Source: Sarcophilus harrisii
Taxonomy: Eukaryota; Chordata; Mammalia; Dasyuromorphia; Dasyuridae
Assembly: GCF_902635505.1 (NCBI RefSeq)
Contig: NC_045426.1
Span: 331,318,374 to 331,382,373 of the forward strand
Reading direction: 5' to 3'
DNA: 64,000 bases
The notes under the pieces: generated by a model
What the model was told of the DNA's origin: nothing
The model's database searches: none
Seen by the model: only the letters and a program-made list of their open reading frames with translations
Shown: positions 11,134 through 22,910 of the stretch, piece after piece
Layout: every line of letters starts with the position of its first letter
Position numbering within the stretch: the first letter of the stretch is position 1
Program-made: the position numbers and the translations under genes

Positions 11134-12204
11134 TTTCTTATCCCTCTTTTACTTTTAGCATTAAGAACTTTGAGACCTAGGATGTTCATATATACATTGC
11201 TCTTTATTGTATGGGTAAAGTATCCAAAATAGGTTTAGATATGATTGCATTTTGCATCCTCATTTTGAAGTACACTACTGTATGTTTGAAGTAAAGATTC
11301 TAGAGTATTATTCATGACTTCAAAGTCATTCCTGTGGTAGATTTAAGACCTCCCTAGTCACAGATACTATCATTGCTATGTCTCTGGGTAAATAGAAAAA
11401 AATACACAAATACCCAATAGAAAATGCAATAAGATTAACTAAAATTTACTTGCTAAAGTATGGGCTGAGGGCACTGCTTTTTATTACCCTTTATCTTTGA
11501 CATTATTTTAGAGAAGGGGAGAAAAGATATTTTCTTTTGTTGAGCTGTTGTAATCTGATTTTAGAAATCCCTGCCTTTATAGCATACCTTTGTGAAAGTT
11601 TACATCCCTTTCTAATGGAGATACTTTTACATCCATTGGGTAATAAAGGAGCAGAACCCTTCAATTTCTCAATGTCTTCATGAATGTCCTTTGACAATTC
11701 CAGGCATATGAATATTGAGAATCACTGACACAGCTCCAGCTCTTTATGAACATGAGCATTATTTCTACAACAAGAAAAGAAAGAGTAACAATGATTAACT
11801 TAGTTGCTTAGTTTTCAATGTCTTCCATTATCACCATCATTATTGCTTTGAAAGGACTGTTAATTGGCTAAGATAACCAGCATATGACACACCTACAACA
11901 AATATCATGAAAGATTCCATTAAATAATTTTTTGGACAAAATCATTTGAAAATAGAAAAGTTCTTAAACCTTGGAGCACCATGTCTGTTTGGAATGATAG
12001 AGACCATGAAGCAATGGGTAGCCACTCTTTGAAAGGATTTCACTGATTGATGAAGCACTTCAGGACTAGGGAAGAACTCACTTGGGTCTCCTATCTGAGG
12101 AGTGACGAGAAGTAAGGAGAAAAGAAATCATTGACAAATTTTTGTAGTTATCTAACTCACTAAATGAGAAGGTCAGTTTTGCTTACCTATTGAAGTTGAA
12201 AGGT
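11134..12204. other. Upstream flank of the first olfactory receptor
   Basis: The promoter and any noncoding 5' exon should be here, but no site can be named. Just upstream of the start codon, 'gagggataag' resembles the equivalent position of the second receptor, and 11168-11190 ('tttgagacctaggatgttca') resembles 23961-23982 near the second receptor. No repeat was recognised. Confidence 0.45.
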
Positions 12205-12960
12205 TGGTTGGTGGTTGTTCTTCATTCTTAAAAAGGACCAAAATGACATCTCTATGTTAAAGTTGGGTTACTAGTGTGAATGACTATGGCTGATCAGATC
12301 AATATGAGTTTGGAATGCTCTTGCACAGGTTGAATCCAAATCATGCTCATGAATTTTTGGGCTGGCTACTCTAACTTTGTATGTCTCACATTTCTTCTGA
12401 GCTAATTCAATTCTGCTTTGCTTCTAGAGCACAGCACTTTGATGGGGACATGCCATGCTGGGCAGTTCTGTGCCAATATGTCCAATGTCATACACTCAAT
12501 TCTAAAATTCCTAAGAGAAACCTTGAGGGTCCCTGTATCTCTTTTTCTGACAAGCTTGTGAGTGCTTGCCATGTGTGAGTTCTTCACAAAATAATCGTTT
12601 TGGCAAGTGTACATTTGGCATTAGAACAATGTAGCCAGTCCAACAGAGTTGTGCTTTCTGTAGTAGAGTTGAAATGTTTGACATTTTAGTTCCCAAATTT
12701 AGTTCAATATCTGGTATCTTAACCTGCCAAGTGGTCTCCAGAATATTGATAAGACAATTCAAATGGAAGCAATTCAGTTTCCTGGCATGGCACTGTTATA
12801 CTGTCTAGGTTTCAGACATACAACAATAAATACTGACCACCAAAACCTTGTTCTTGGTCTTGAAAAATCTGATTCACAGATTTTGGTTTTTCTATTTTAC
12901 AGGAACTACATTCCATAACCTAACCTCCTCTTGTTAGGGCTTATTTGTTTGTGTTAGACT
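12205..12960 (-). mobile_element. RTE-like non-LTR LINE, 3' end of ORF2
   Basis: Two minus-strand frames together carry the C-terminal text of a non-LTR ORF2 of the kind ending ...QLRWAGHV..M.D.RLPK...GEL..GKR..G.QKKR. Within 12511-12762 one reads ISTLLQKAQLCWTGYIVLM, HLPKRLFCEELTHGK and QKKRYRD. Within 12402-12614 follows LKVSLRNFRI and LAQNCPAWH. The 3' end on the plus-strand left side ('ggttggtggttgttcttcat', about 12204-12225) shows the short tandem GGTT-like tail expected for RTE elements. Frames are broken. Clade assignment is from memory. Confidence 0.6.
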
Positions 12961-12984
12961 CAACCATTTCAAAGGGAATTTTTA

Positions 12985-13085
12985 TTTTAAAATCATATTT
13001 ATTTATTTATTTATTATTTTATTATATTTTATATTTTATTATTTTTATATATTTTAATATATAAAAATATTTATATATTTTTTAC
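12985..13085. repeat. TTTA/AT-rich low-complexity tract
   Basis: Runs of ttta and atatttt units with almost no G or C. Confidence 0.8.
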
Positions 13086-13207
13086 AAACTCCTACCCCTC
13101 TGTCCTGATTCTGACATTCATAGAGAACTTTAAATTCTGAAGACAACTTGACATACAATGTCTAATCTGAATACCATAGCAATAGTATAGAATAAGTACT
13201 ATGAATA

Positions 13208-13378
13208 CTTATTATTATTATTATTATTCTCATGTTTTAAAAAACACACCAGATAATGAAACTTGGGCTTAAAGAAGTTAAATGCTTTGCTTGTGGTCAT
13301 AGAGATATTAAGTGTCAAAGCCAGTATGGAACTGAGGTCTTCCTGACCACAAGTCCAGCACTATTTATTAAGCCTTGC
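13208..13378 (-). mobile_element. MIR/Mar1-type SINE
   Basis: After an (ATT)n start (13208-13228), the antisense blocks 'agataatgaaacttgggctt', 'gaagttaaatgctttgcttg' and 'tggaactgaggtcttcctga' follow in order. Confidence 0.65.
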
Positions 13379-13399
13379 TTCTTCTTATTTAGTTAATTC

Positions 13400-13925
13400 C
13401 CATTGTTTCCTGATTAAAGTTCCATATTCATAACTTTCAACAATGTGGACCTAAATCCATCTATCTTCTTTCATCCTTCAATATTCACTTTCATATGCTT
13501 TAAATTTTAACCTAGACTAAAAAAATAGACTAGTGATCATCCTGGATTTTGGTGAACGTACCCTATACTTTTCTTTCTGTCGCAGTTATTTTTTCAAAAT
13601 ATCCCCTTTCTCCCCAAGTTATTCTTCTACCTCCTTCTGGCACCAACCACCCCTCTCACATCTTTGTCTTCTAAATAATTTCAATATCAATCAACCAAGT
13701 GGTAAAGCTTTATTTCAGAGTCTTCTTATTTTATGATGTCTTCCTTGATCCATTCAACCTTAAAGAAATTTTTTTCTTTCCCTTATAATACCTTTTATTT
13801 TCCATTAATCTTATTTATATGCATTTTTATTTTCATATACTAGAATATAAGTGCCTCTGCATGTCATTCTGTAAGACTCCCTTGTATGGTGCCTCAGTCA
13901 ATGATTATGAGTGAATGAATGAGAA
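13400..13925 (+). mobile_element. L2 LINE 3' region
   Basis: 'ttatgatgtcttccttgatc' (13729-13750), 'actagaatataagtgcctct' and a 'gagtgaatgaatgag' tail match the L2 3' end. It is diverged. Confidence 0.55.
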
Positions 13926-13929
13926 ATAG

Positions 13930-14300
13930 TATAGTCATATGGAAAAAAACACAAGAGTTTAGAGCAAGAATACTCAGGTTCAAGTCTTTTTTTCCATGTC
14001 CTATCTATATGATCATGAGCAAATCATTTCTATTTCCTGATTATCAGTTTTTTTTTAACTAATGATCTCATATTATTCTGTGAGGACAGAGGTTTGTAAG
14101 CCTTGCAACAATGTATAGTAATGCTTTGATATCATAACTGTAATCATTAGTTAAACATTTCAGTAACAAATCCAAATATCAACTGACATAAAGTCTCGGT
14201 CCTACTGATATGTTTTTTAGATAAAGTTACTTCACTCTCTGAATCTCGGTTTCATCCTCAATAAAAAAGTAAGGTAGTCATATCAGTTTTTTTTTTTAAA
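13930..14300 (+). mobile_element. MIR-type SINE fragments
   Basis: 'gaatactcaggttcaagtct', 'gatcatgagcaaatcatttc' and, after a gap, 'gttacttcactctctgaatc' with 'tcggtttcatcctcaataaa'. Probably two partial copies. Confidence 0.5.
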
Positions 14301-14535
14301 TGAAATATCTACTTTTACTTTTTTCAATTAATTACTTTTCTTTTTCCTTCTTCTTTAAACCAAAAAAAGTGAACAGAATAATAATAAACCCCCAAAACTT
14401 TTTTTGAACAATCAAATAAATATATAGTATAGCAAACAAATTCTCACACTGGTCATGCTCCCAAATTTGTGTCTCTTTCCATCACTTCTCTATCTATAGC
14501 TGGGAAACATTCCTTACCACTGATTCCCAGAAATA
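14300..14535 (-). mobile_element. Old L1 3' UTR fragment
   Basis: Antisense 3' UTR-like text: 'caaacaaattctcacactgg', 'tcatgctcccaaatttgtgt' and 'ccatcacttctctatctata'. No coding sequence. Confidence 0.4.
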
Positions 14536-14894
14536 ATTTAAATTCATTGGGGCATGTAATCTATAAGTCTCCAAGGTCCCTTCCAGTTTTGACAATGAAT
14601 GAACTTGTGAAATGTAGACTTGACTTAGTTTTAGCAAGCATTTGAAAAGAACTTTGTCTAATGTTTAACTTAACCATTATACCCTGTATAAAATCTTAAG
14701 TAGAAAAGAAAAAAAAAAAAGAATGCTGCATTCCAGAGAAACCAGTGAATCATTTTTGTGAAGATCTTTTTATCTCCAAAATCTTTAACCTGTACATGTC
14801 TTTTCATTTGCTGAAAAGGAACACTTTGAAGTAATTCTGATGACTTCTAGTAATACATCCAGTCACTCTCATCTTGCAAAATGAAATCGTTTAT

Positions 14895-15160
14895 GGAGCA
14901 CTTCAGCAAGTATATTTTAGAAGAGTTCTTATAAGATCTCTGAGGTATTTGCATAAGTAATGTTATTGCCTTTTTACAGGTCCAGAGAAGTTAAGTGATT
15001 TCTAAAAGACTATCTTCACAACCATGTACAAATATATTCCTTTCTTTACAGATGAGTAAATTCAGGCATCAGGAGCTTAAATGATTTTCCAAGATCACTT
15101 CAGTGACTTTAGAATTTAAAATGTGGTCCTCTGACTCCAAATCCAGAACACTTCACAACT
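14895..15160 (-). mobile_element. Mar1/MIR-type SINE fragments
   Basis: Two antisense blocks in succession: 'acaggtccagagaagttaag' and 'acagatgagtaaattcaggc' with 'ttttccaagatcacttcagt'. Confidence 0.5.
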
Positions 15161-15223
15161 TAGCACATAGCCAATTAATGCAAGCAAGCAATGTGTTTGT
15201 TTTCCTGCCACTTAAAAATGAAG

Positions 15224-15398
15224 TACAAATTAACTTATACTTTAACATATTTAACATGTGTTGGTCAACCTGCCATCTGGGGGAAGGGGTGGGGGGAAGG
15301 AGGGAAAAAGTTGGACAAAAGGATTTGCAACTGTCAATGCTGAAAAATTACTTATGCATATATCTTGGAAATAAGAATCTATAATAAAAAAAAAAAAC
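15224..15398 (+). mobile_element. L1 3' UTR tail
   Basis: 'actttaacatatttaacatg', 'caacctgccatctgggggaa', a G-rich stretch, 'caactgtcaatgctgaaaaa', 'ttatgcatatatcttggaaa' and a 12-base A run: the last 170 bp of a young-type marsupial L1. Confidence 0.85.
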
Positions 15399-15469
15399 GT
15401 TTAGAGGTATGACTGTACTTAGCAACCATAAGAGCAATAAAATTTTTTAAAATAAAAAAAAAATCAAAT

Positions 15470-15985
15470 ACAAAGTCCTCTCTTTGGTGTTCCAAACCTT
15501 TCATAATTTGTAACTATCCTGCCCTTTGCCCATATTCACTTTTCCCATCTTCTTACACTTTATATACAATCCCTCCTCCACTTCCTCACTCCTATTCCTG
15601 CCCCATATTCTGCAATACAGTGACAATGGTCTCATTGCTGATGCTTCATTAATACATTCTGACTCACAAGCATAGACATTTTTCTCTGCCTATGTGTCAT
15701 GCCTGGAGTGATCTCTGGCTTTATCTCTACTTTTTCATTTCCTTGACTTCCTTTAAGCCTTAGAGAAAATCTTATCTACACCAGAAATCTCTTCATGGTT
15801 TTTCCTTAATTCTAGCGCTTTTGGTCTGATTATTAATTATTTCCAGCATTGCACATATAAATCTTGTTTGCACACCGTTGTTTCCATGTCATCTCCTCCT
15901 TTAGACTATGTGTAACTTGAGAGCAGAGTCTGTGTTTGTGTTCTTTGTATCCCTTGTGTTTAGCACAGTGCCACTTTAATTCTTA
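15470..15985 (+). mobile_element. L2/L3 LINE 3' region
   Basis: 'ccaaacctttcataatttgt', 'cttcttacactttatataca', 'catgcctggagtgatctctg', 'acttgagagcagagtctgtg' and 'gtgtttagcacagtgccac' occur in the L2/L3 order. The end is cut off before the final tail. Confidence 0.75.
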
Positions 15986-16304
15986 CTTATCTCAGCATCA
16001 CTGGGACATATTTTCAAGATGTCAGGCCACAATTGAGAAAATATTCTATATTCATGGAATAGAAAGTTTTTTCTCTATTCTGAATTATCTGCATCTTGTG
16101 AAGGTCAAAACCACAATATTGGCCTCACCATACATCATATATACATATGAATAGACTGGGCCCATTCATAAGTCATTCACACAGCTCACATTTATATAGT
16201 GCTTCACTGTTGATAAGGAACTCATTCTAATTAGTTAGGGAAGACAAATGAGCTACTTACAGATGTGTATTAAGTGCCAGAAGAAGGATATACAGGTGCT
16301 CATT

Positions 16305-16430
16305 GAGAATTTAACACAAGTTACTTCACTTTTCTGGAACTCAGTTCCCTCAACTGTAAAATGAAGATCTTAAACAAGATAATCTCTAAGGTAATTTCCA
16401 TGTGTGAAATTATAGCATCTGAATGAGAAG
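16305..16430 (+). mobile_element. MIR-type SINE fragment
   Basis: 'acaagttacttcacttttct', 'cagttccctcaactgtaaaa' and 'gataatctctaaggtaattt'. Confidence 0.6.
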
Positions 16431-16439
16431 GCATGAAGA

Positions 16440-17449
16440 GGAAAATCACATTTGTCTGAGATAATGTCACTGCTAATTAAATCAAAGGATGGATGAAAAT
16501 TCTTTCTGAATGCACAAGCAAGTAAGATTTCTTAGTTAATGATCCACAGTATAGATCATTTTCTCTTACGAACTTGTTTTATTCATTCTCTGATCCCCTA
16601 ACTCAGTTATGTACTTTAACAGAGAAAATAACAAATAATTTTATGATGATTGAGATGCTCTGTAAAATATTCTGACTTTAGCTTGCTTACCTTCAGGTAC
16701 TCCCAAATCCTCAAAGACCAGGAGTTACATTTTCAGGAAGGATCTATGTCTTGTATTTGTGACTTTAAGCTGCTTTGCAGGAAGACCTAGAAAAGAAAGC
16801 ATTTACTAAGAATGACCTTGTTAGGTAGCATAACCATGTCAATTAGCTCAAAGTCCATGACTTCACAGATCTAAATCCCACAAGAAATAAGGCTGAGTCT
16901 AGGAATAATCAAACTCCAAAGAAGAAAATTTATTAAAAATTGTAACTATGATCTATATCATTCCATGAGATACAATATTAGTAGGACAGTATTTGTTGTG
17001 GGTTAATAGGTTTCCTCAGCTGCTCAGATAAATCTAGAGAAATTATGTCACTTTTCATAATAATCAAATTTATACACTAACATGAAATAAATGATCTTTG
17101 AAAATAGTTCTTGTTCTACCCCACTCACTGACCTTACCTTCAAATAAACTGCTATAATCTACCCTCTAAAAATACTTATTATTTATAACTTCTCATGCAT
17201 TTAGGGAGTTTTTCAATCCCTGAGCAATTTAGTGTTCTGAGGTTGCAAAAAGTAGTTTTTTTTTAAACCTCTGGGACAATGTCTCAGGTACCTAATTATA
17301 TTCAAGATTTTTATTTGAGCCTTTTTTCCTCTTCAGTATCTGGGTGAAATTTTTTTTTTTTTGAGTGACAAAGCTTTTCTTATATAGGGGGTTAGTAAGT
17401 ATATCAGCTATTTTGTACCATTAATTTGAGGGCACTCAGAGAAAAACAT
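16440..17449. other. No recognised feature
   Basis: AT-rich sequence with no long frame and no repeat family I can name. Confidence 0.4.
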
Positions 17450-17960
17450 ATCTTCTTTTTAAAGTTTTATTAATATCTTTTGTTTTTACTACTGAAATAT
17501 TTCACTTTTAACTCCCATTTCCCATCAAGCTTCCCTATAGTATTCTCCTTTGTAAAAAGGACAAACAATTAGTAAAAATAACTTATACTATTGTAAAACT
17601 CTTCTAATTTGTAGTCCCATTTCCTTACCCTATGAATGTCTGACATTTTATATGAAAATCTTGAATTTTCTAAAATTGAATTTTCTTTTCAAACTTTTAA
17701 AAATTTATTGTTTGTCATTGAAATTGTCTATTTTAGTCATTATGCTTCTCAGAGTTCAATGTAATATTTCTCCCGTGCCCCCCTGGAAGTTATTTCTGGA
17801 TTCTCTGAGATGAAGTCTTTTTAAATCTATATTTAGAAGTTCTAGGAAGTTTTGTCAAAATATTTTTTTGCAATTTGAGTTTTTCAATTTTTGTGATTTT
17901 CTTAGAGAGTTATAATTCTTATGCCGTTTTCATGTATCCTGTCTTCAAGATCATTCTTTT

Positions 17961-18009
<49 letters not shown>

Positions 18010-18470
18010 TATACAATTTTAGTGTTGTTGCTTAGTGCTTTTCTTCTATTACATTTTCTCTACTTCAATATTTTTTACATTTCCAATCTGTAGATTTGTC
18101 ACTTCCTTAAACATCCTGTTTTATTTTTTTTCTAATCTGCTAATATAATTTTAAAAGTAGGCATTTAAAATTATGAATCTGGTCTATTTTCATACTTATG
18201 TTTTAGAAATAAATTTATTTTCTGTTTTGGACCATTTTAAAATTTATTGTTCTTTTTCTTGCTTTCTTTTCCCATAACTTATCAGGAATTTGTATACTTT
18301 CCTTTTTCTTATAATAAATATTTTGTAATCTCTTTGAGCACTTGCAATTACTTATCCTCCATTTTTGAAATCCTCTGGTTATTTATTTGTTCATTTTCAG
18401 GGCTTTAATTAAGGATATTTATATTGATATTGGTGTTTTGTCTATCAGGGTAATTCCATCGTTCACTTTC
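17450..18470 (-). mobile_element. Probable old L1 fragment (weak)
   Basis: T-rich text of the type seen in antisense old L1 copies here (17460-17540 resembles a 3' UTR start; 18230-18460 resembles the long T-rich antisense L1 body). A 42-bp TA repeat interrupts it. Assignment is by general resemblance only. Confidence 0.3.
17964..18006. repeat. (TA)n microsatellite
   Basis: About 21 ta units. Confidence 0.95.
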
Positions 18471-18507
18471 TGGGATGTCCCCTTTTGCTAATAATTACAT
18501 TTAATTG

Positions 18508-18966
18508 ATGCTAAGTGAAATGAGCAGAACCAGGAGATCATTATTATACATGACAACAAAATCATACTAGAATCAATTCTGATGGACATGACTCTTGTAA
18601 ATAATAAGATGATTCAGGCCAGTTCCTATGGTCTTGTGATGAAGAGTCTTCTGCACCCAGAGAGAAGCCTGTGGGAACTGAATGTGGACCACAACATAAT
18701 ATTTTCACTCTTTTTGTTGTTGTTTGGTTGCATTATTTTTCTTTCTCATTTTTTCCCTTTTTGATCTGATTTTCCTTGTGCAGTATGCTATTTGTGAACA
18801 TATGTATAGAAGAATTGCACATGTTTAAGATATTGGATCACTGGCCATCTAGGGGATGGGGATGAGGGCAAGGGTGGGAAAAATTAGAATACAAGTTTTA
18901 TAATGGTGAATGTTGAAAAGTATCTATGTATATATTTTGAAAATAAAAATCTTTAATTAAAAATAA
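18508..18966 (+). mobile_element. L1 LINE 3' end
   Basis: Starts inside the end of ORF2 ('gctaagtgaaatgagcagaa') and runs through the 3' UTR: 'ctgatggacatgactcttgt', 'gtggaccacaacataatatt', 'ggatcactggccatctaggg', the G-rich tract, 'aaaataaaaatctttaatta'. Strongly 5' truncated. Confidence 0.85.
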
Positions 18967-19599
18967 TTTTTTATTTGGCCTGTGGCCAAAAATATAATAT
19001 CCAAAAAATGATTTATAATTTGAATGAGAAAAAAGGGATTTTTAATGAACTTATAGAGTTCCAGGACTTTATACATCAACCAAACCTAAACTTACCAGAA
19101 AATTTAATGCATAAAAGCCTATATCAAGGACTGTTTTTAAGGAACTGAACATGGACAAACTGTTTAAACATGGACAAATTATTTATTTTTACATGAAAAA
19201 ATACATAATATGTTTAGGATTCACATCAACAATAGGGCAGCTCAAAATGAAGATTGTCAGAATTAGGGTAAAAATAGTAATCATGTTATACAAATTAGGT
19301 GCTTAGGAAGATAGATACAGAAGCATTTGAGGGGGAAGAAGGGCTTATAGTTCTGAAAGCCTATTTACCTCAGGAATGGGTTCAATAGGCAGCACTACAT
19401 ATATATCATGAAGGATATAGCACCCTCCAAAATCTATAAAGATATAAGGGGGTAGAGATGGGCAGATGAGGAAACAAAGGTTGAGGGAAGAAGACAGGAG
19501 AAGGGGAAAGTTAAACAATAGCAAGGCTATTTATGGAGCAGAATTTAATTAAAAAGCCAGCAGAGATAGGAAAGAAATGTGCATGTAAATGTATGAATT
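18967..19599. other. No recognised gene; purine-rich stretch
   Basis: 19320-19560 is purine-rich and looks repeat-like ('gggggaagaagggcttatag'), perhaps the upstream part of the L1-type copy that follows, but I cannot assign it. Confidence 0.35.
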
Positions 19600-19636
19600 T
19601 ATGTATGTATCTATATAAGTATATATAACTATATCT

Positions 19637-20120
19637 TAACTGCAGCTTGCTTAGGGGTGGTGGGGATATAAGGGAGAAAAAAATAAAGTAAATATGGTAC
19701 ACAGCAGAGAACCAAAGAAAAATTTACAAAGAAGTAATATACATACATATATCTATATCTATCTATCTACAATACAAAGAAATATACATATATGTGTGTG
19801 TGTATTTCCTTGACATAATAATTTCTTTTTTGTATACTTTGAGTCTTTCCTGGTGTTCTTCAGGGAACATGACAATGTTCTCTTTTGGTTTTGTTTATTT
19901 TGTTTTGTATTCCTTTTCTGTTTTTCTTTTTCTTACTCTATTTTTTTCAAATAAAAAAATTAAAAAAAAGAAAAGATGTTAGAATATTTAACTTATATTT
20001 GGTTGCTTGCTGTATTGGGGAGGGGGAAAGGAGAAAGGGAAAAAAATTGGAACACAAGGTTTTGCAAAGTTACATGTTCAGAATGACTTTTGTGTATATT
20101 TGAAAAAATAAAATATTATT
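19637..20120 (+). mobile_element. L1-type 3' end (copy B of the sequence at 60-552)
   Basis: 'taactgcagcttgcttaggg', 'cacagcagagaaccaaag', a gggg(a) tract near 20015-20035, 'caaggttttgcaaagttaca' and 'ataaaatattatttaaaaaa'. It parallels copy A over its whole length, and the similarity goes on in the flank to about 20300. Confidence 0.6.
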
Positions 20121-20299
20121 TAAAAAAAGAAAATTGGGTAGAGTGAAATTCATATCACAAGTATTATAGTTCTAAAATCCCTTCCATAACATTTCTAGTG
20201 GTGATCATAGTCTTTCTTTGAGGACTTCTACTGAGAAGGAACACACTGATTCCTGAGGAATCCCATCCACTATTTAATTGGGTCTATTAGGAAATTTAA

Positions 20300-21470
20300 T
20301 AATCTTTTCTTTTTCTATAGATTTAATCATGCCATTATCTCTAATTTATATTTATATGTAAAATATACATAATACATATTACATTACATTTTTAATCTTT
20401 ATGGTTAATTCTACTCAATACTTTCTTAAAGTTGAATCATTCTTATCTCAGTATAAATATAACAATCATAAATATATACATATATTCATATTTATCTAAT
20501 AAAAGATTGCATATATAAATGTTGTATATGTATATACTCACATATCCTCTAAGATTTTATTTAAATTTTGAATCAATTGTCATTAGTAAAATTAATATAT
20601 AATTCTCTTCCTCTAATTTCTTTCTTTCTGATTTGTATATGAGAACCTATTTGTCTTGTGAAAAGAATTTGAGAGAATGTCTTTCTCAATTTTTGAATAT
20701 TAATTGCATTGTAAATATTTAAGAGAAATGACATGTAAAGGACAAATTATTTTAAAAATGTGATAGTTCATTTAGGGCTTCTTTAATTTTTTTTCCTCTG
20801 TTGGAATTTTTATGTTCTCTTTGATCTTTATTTCCTTTTTTATGATTTATGTTAAGTATTATGTAGAAAATTATTTCCTTTAAATTTCCAGTTTATATGG
20901 TTTACAATTGTTTCTATCACTTTAACATCCCAGTTTTACTGTGAATTTTACCTTACTCTTATTTGAAATGTGTAATTTTAGTTTTCTTTCTTTTAAAAAT
21001 ACATCATCTCACCAGTTATTTTATAGGTAAGCAATGAGTGGGTTGGATTCATCAGCATGTGTAGCACACAGTTCATGCTTGCTGATGATTTACCTATTTG
21101 AGTTTATCTGTTACAGACTTTTATTTAAATTTTTTTTATTATTCCTTTAATTTTCCAGATTTTTAAATTTGTGTTTTTTAAGGAATCATGCTTATTTTCT
21201 AGTTTTACAATTATATTTAGTTCATTATTTCTCTCTTTTTTAACTTTCTAAATATTTTGCAAGGAAGATAAATTTTCCTCATATGACTGTTTAAAATAAT
21301 CCATGAAATTTATTATGTTGTTTTATTGTTTTATTTATCATTCTCTTTAGCATAATAAATGTTTCTATGATTTGTTATTTGGCCCATTTAACTTTAAAAA
21401 TGCCATTATTTTCTTTTCTTTAGGTCATTTCTATTTAGCTCAGTATATTTTGCTTGATTTTAGATTTTAC
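20300..21470 (-). mobile_element. Old L1 body fragment (weak)
   Basis: T-rich antisense text that resembles 44230-45200 (for example 'gttcatttagggcttcttta' against 'gctcatttaggttttgttta', and 'ttatttggcccatttaactt' against 'tttgacccatttgttattta'). No frame survives. Confidence 0.45.
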
Positions 21471-21477
21471 TTCATTT

Positions 21478-21720
21478 TTTAAATTTATTGTTTTATTTTA
21501 ATATTCTTTTATTTTAAAATTTTGAGTTGCAATCTATTCTACCCTCTCACATACCCCCATGCTAGATGAAAAGACAGGTAATATTATATCAATTATACAT
21601 GTGAAATCATGTAACGCATATTTTCATATTAACCATATTTGTAAAAAAATCAAGAAAGATAAAGTGAGAAAATTATACTTCAATTTGCACTCAGCATTCA
21701 TTAGTTCTTTGTTATTTTAT
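21478..21720 (-). mobile_element. Old L1 3' UTR fragment
   Basis: 'aaattttgagttgcaatcta', 'tatatcaattatacatgtga', 'aatcaagaaagataaagtga' and 'ttcaatttgcactcagcatt' match the 3' UTR of the older marsupial L1 type also seen at 57785-58270. Confidence 0.6.
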
Positions 21721-21775
21721 TTATCAATTAGGGAGTGACTTTTATTTTTATCAATTTGACTCAGTTCTATAATCA

Positions 21776-21778
<3 letters not shown>

Positions 21779-21821
<43 letters not shown>
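21779..21821. repeat. (TA)n microsatellite
   Basis: About 21 ta units. Confidence 0.95.
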
Positions 21822-21824
<3 letters not shown>

Positions 21825-22254
21825 AGAAATGATGTCTTTATCACAGAAACTTTGGGAGAAATGGTGGAACTTGGTATGGAATGAGTATGTTAAGTAAGAG
21901 TCCAGAAATAACTGGGGGCAAAAAGTACGGTGAGAGTCTTGATGTGGTACAATAGGTTTAAATTTTGGCATGAAAGGAGATAATCTTTTCATAGAGTAAA
22001 AATGTTAATAACTGATAGTCCAACTTTGATTGCTCACCAGAATAAAAATCTTATGGAAAGAGTGTGAAGAAATCATTTGCAAACTTTGGAGAGTGAAATT
22101 ATTGGAAAACTTTTTGTGTGATTTCTGATTATAATATGCCAGAGAACTTGAAATTAGTAAAGATTATTCAGTTGAGAAAGCCTGTCTCAAATCTTAGCTG
22201 ATGGAATGATTTTCTTTCAGCTAATTAAGGTTTAAGATTATATAAGGCATGGTA
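21822..22254. other. No recognised feature
   Basis: No frame, RNA gene or known repeat recognised. Confidence 0.4.
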
Positions 22255-22475
22255 TGACTTCCTATTCAGAGGCACAGCATGGGGGAGAAATGAATATGAC
22301 CTCCTAGGCACAGGACCTGTATTCTGCACCTTGTTCTGCTACTTACACTTATGTGTTGTTAGCCAGAGCACTTTAACTCTCTTAACCTCATTTTTCAGCA
22401 CCTTTGAAATGAATGTGTTGAATTAGCTGACCTCCAAGCTCCATTTCAGCTTTAAACACTGCAATTCTAGGTAGT
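22255..22475 (+). mobile_element. MIR-type SINE
   Basis: 'agaggcacagcatgggggag', 'gtgttgttagccagagcact', 'ctcttaacctcatttttcag' and 'agctgacctccaagctccat' in sense order. A further MIR-like scrap ('ctggctgtgtgaccatggga') lies at 22685-22705. Confidence 0.65.
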
Positions 22476-22910
22476 AGCGCACAAAAGCTTCAAAATAACC
22501 TAGATTTTTCCATATGAATTGATGAAGACTCTCACAAAATCATCATTTAAGTTCAAAATGTCAATCTGATATGTGTTAAGGAAGCATCTCTCTAGCTTAT
22601 ATAAACAAATAAAGGTGGTTAATTCCATATAAGAAATGGTGTGAAGTAGAAATTTGGCTATAGAGAGAACTAGACCTAACATATACTGGCTGTGTGACCA
22701 TGGGAAGTTACATAACCTTTTGATTTTCAAGGCAACTCTCTAAGATTCTAAGTTTCAGAGAAGGAACTGCTTTGCAAACTTTCTGGAAACTAATCTGGAA
22801 ATTTCCCGTATCAGTGAAATAGCAAGTGCAATTCACAACTTTTACACCTGTGTATGGGATCCTCACTTTTACTTTACTAGTCACTAAGTCAACAGAATAG
22901 CCCAAAATCT

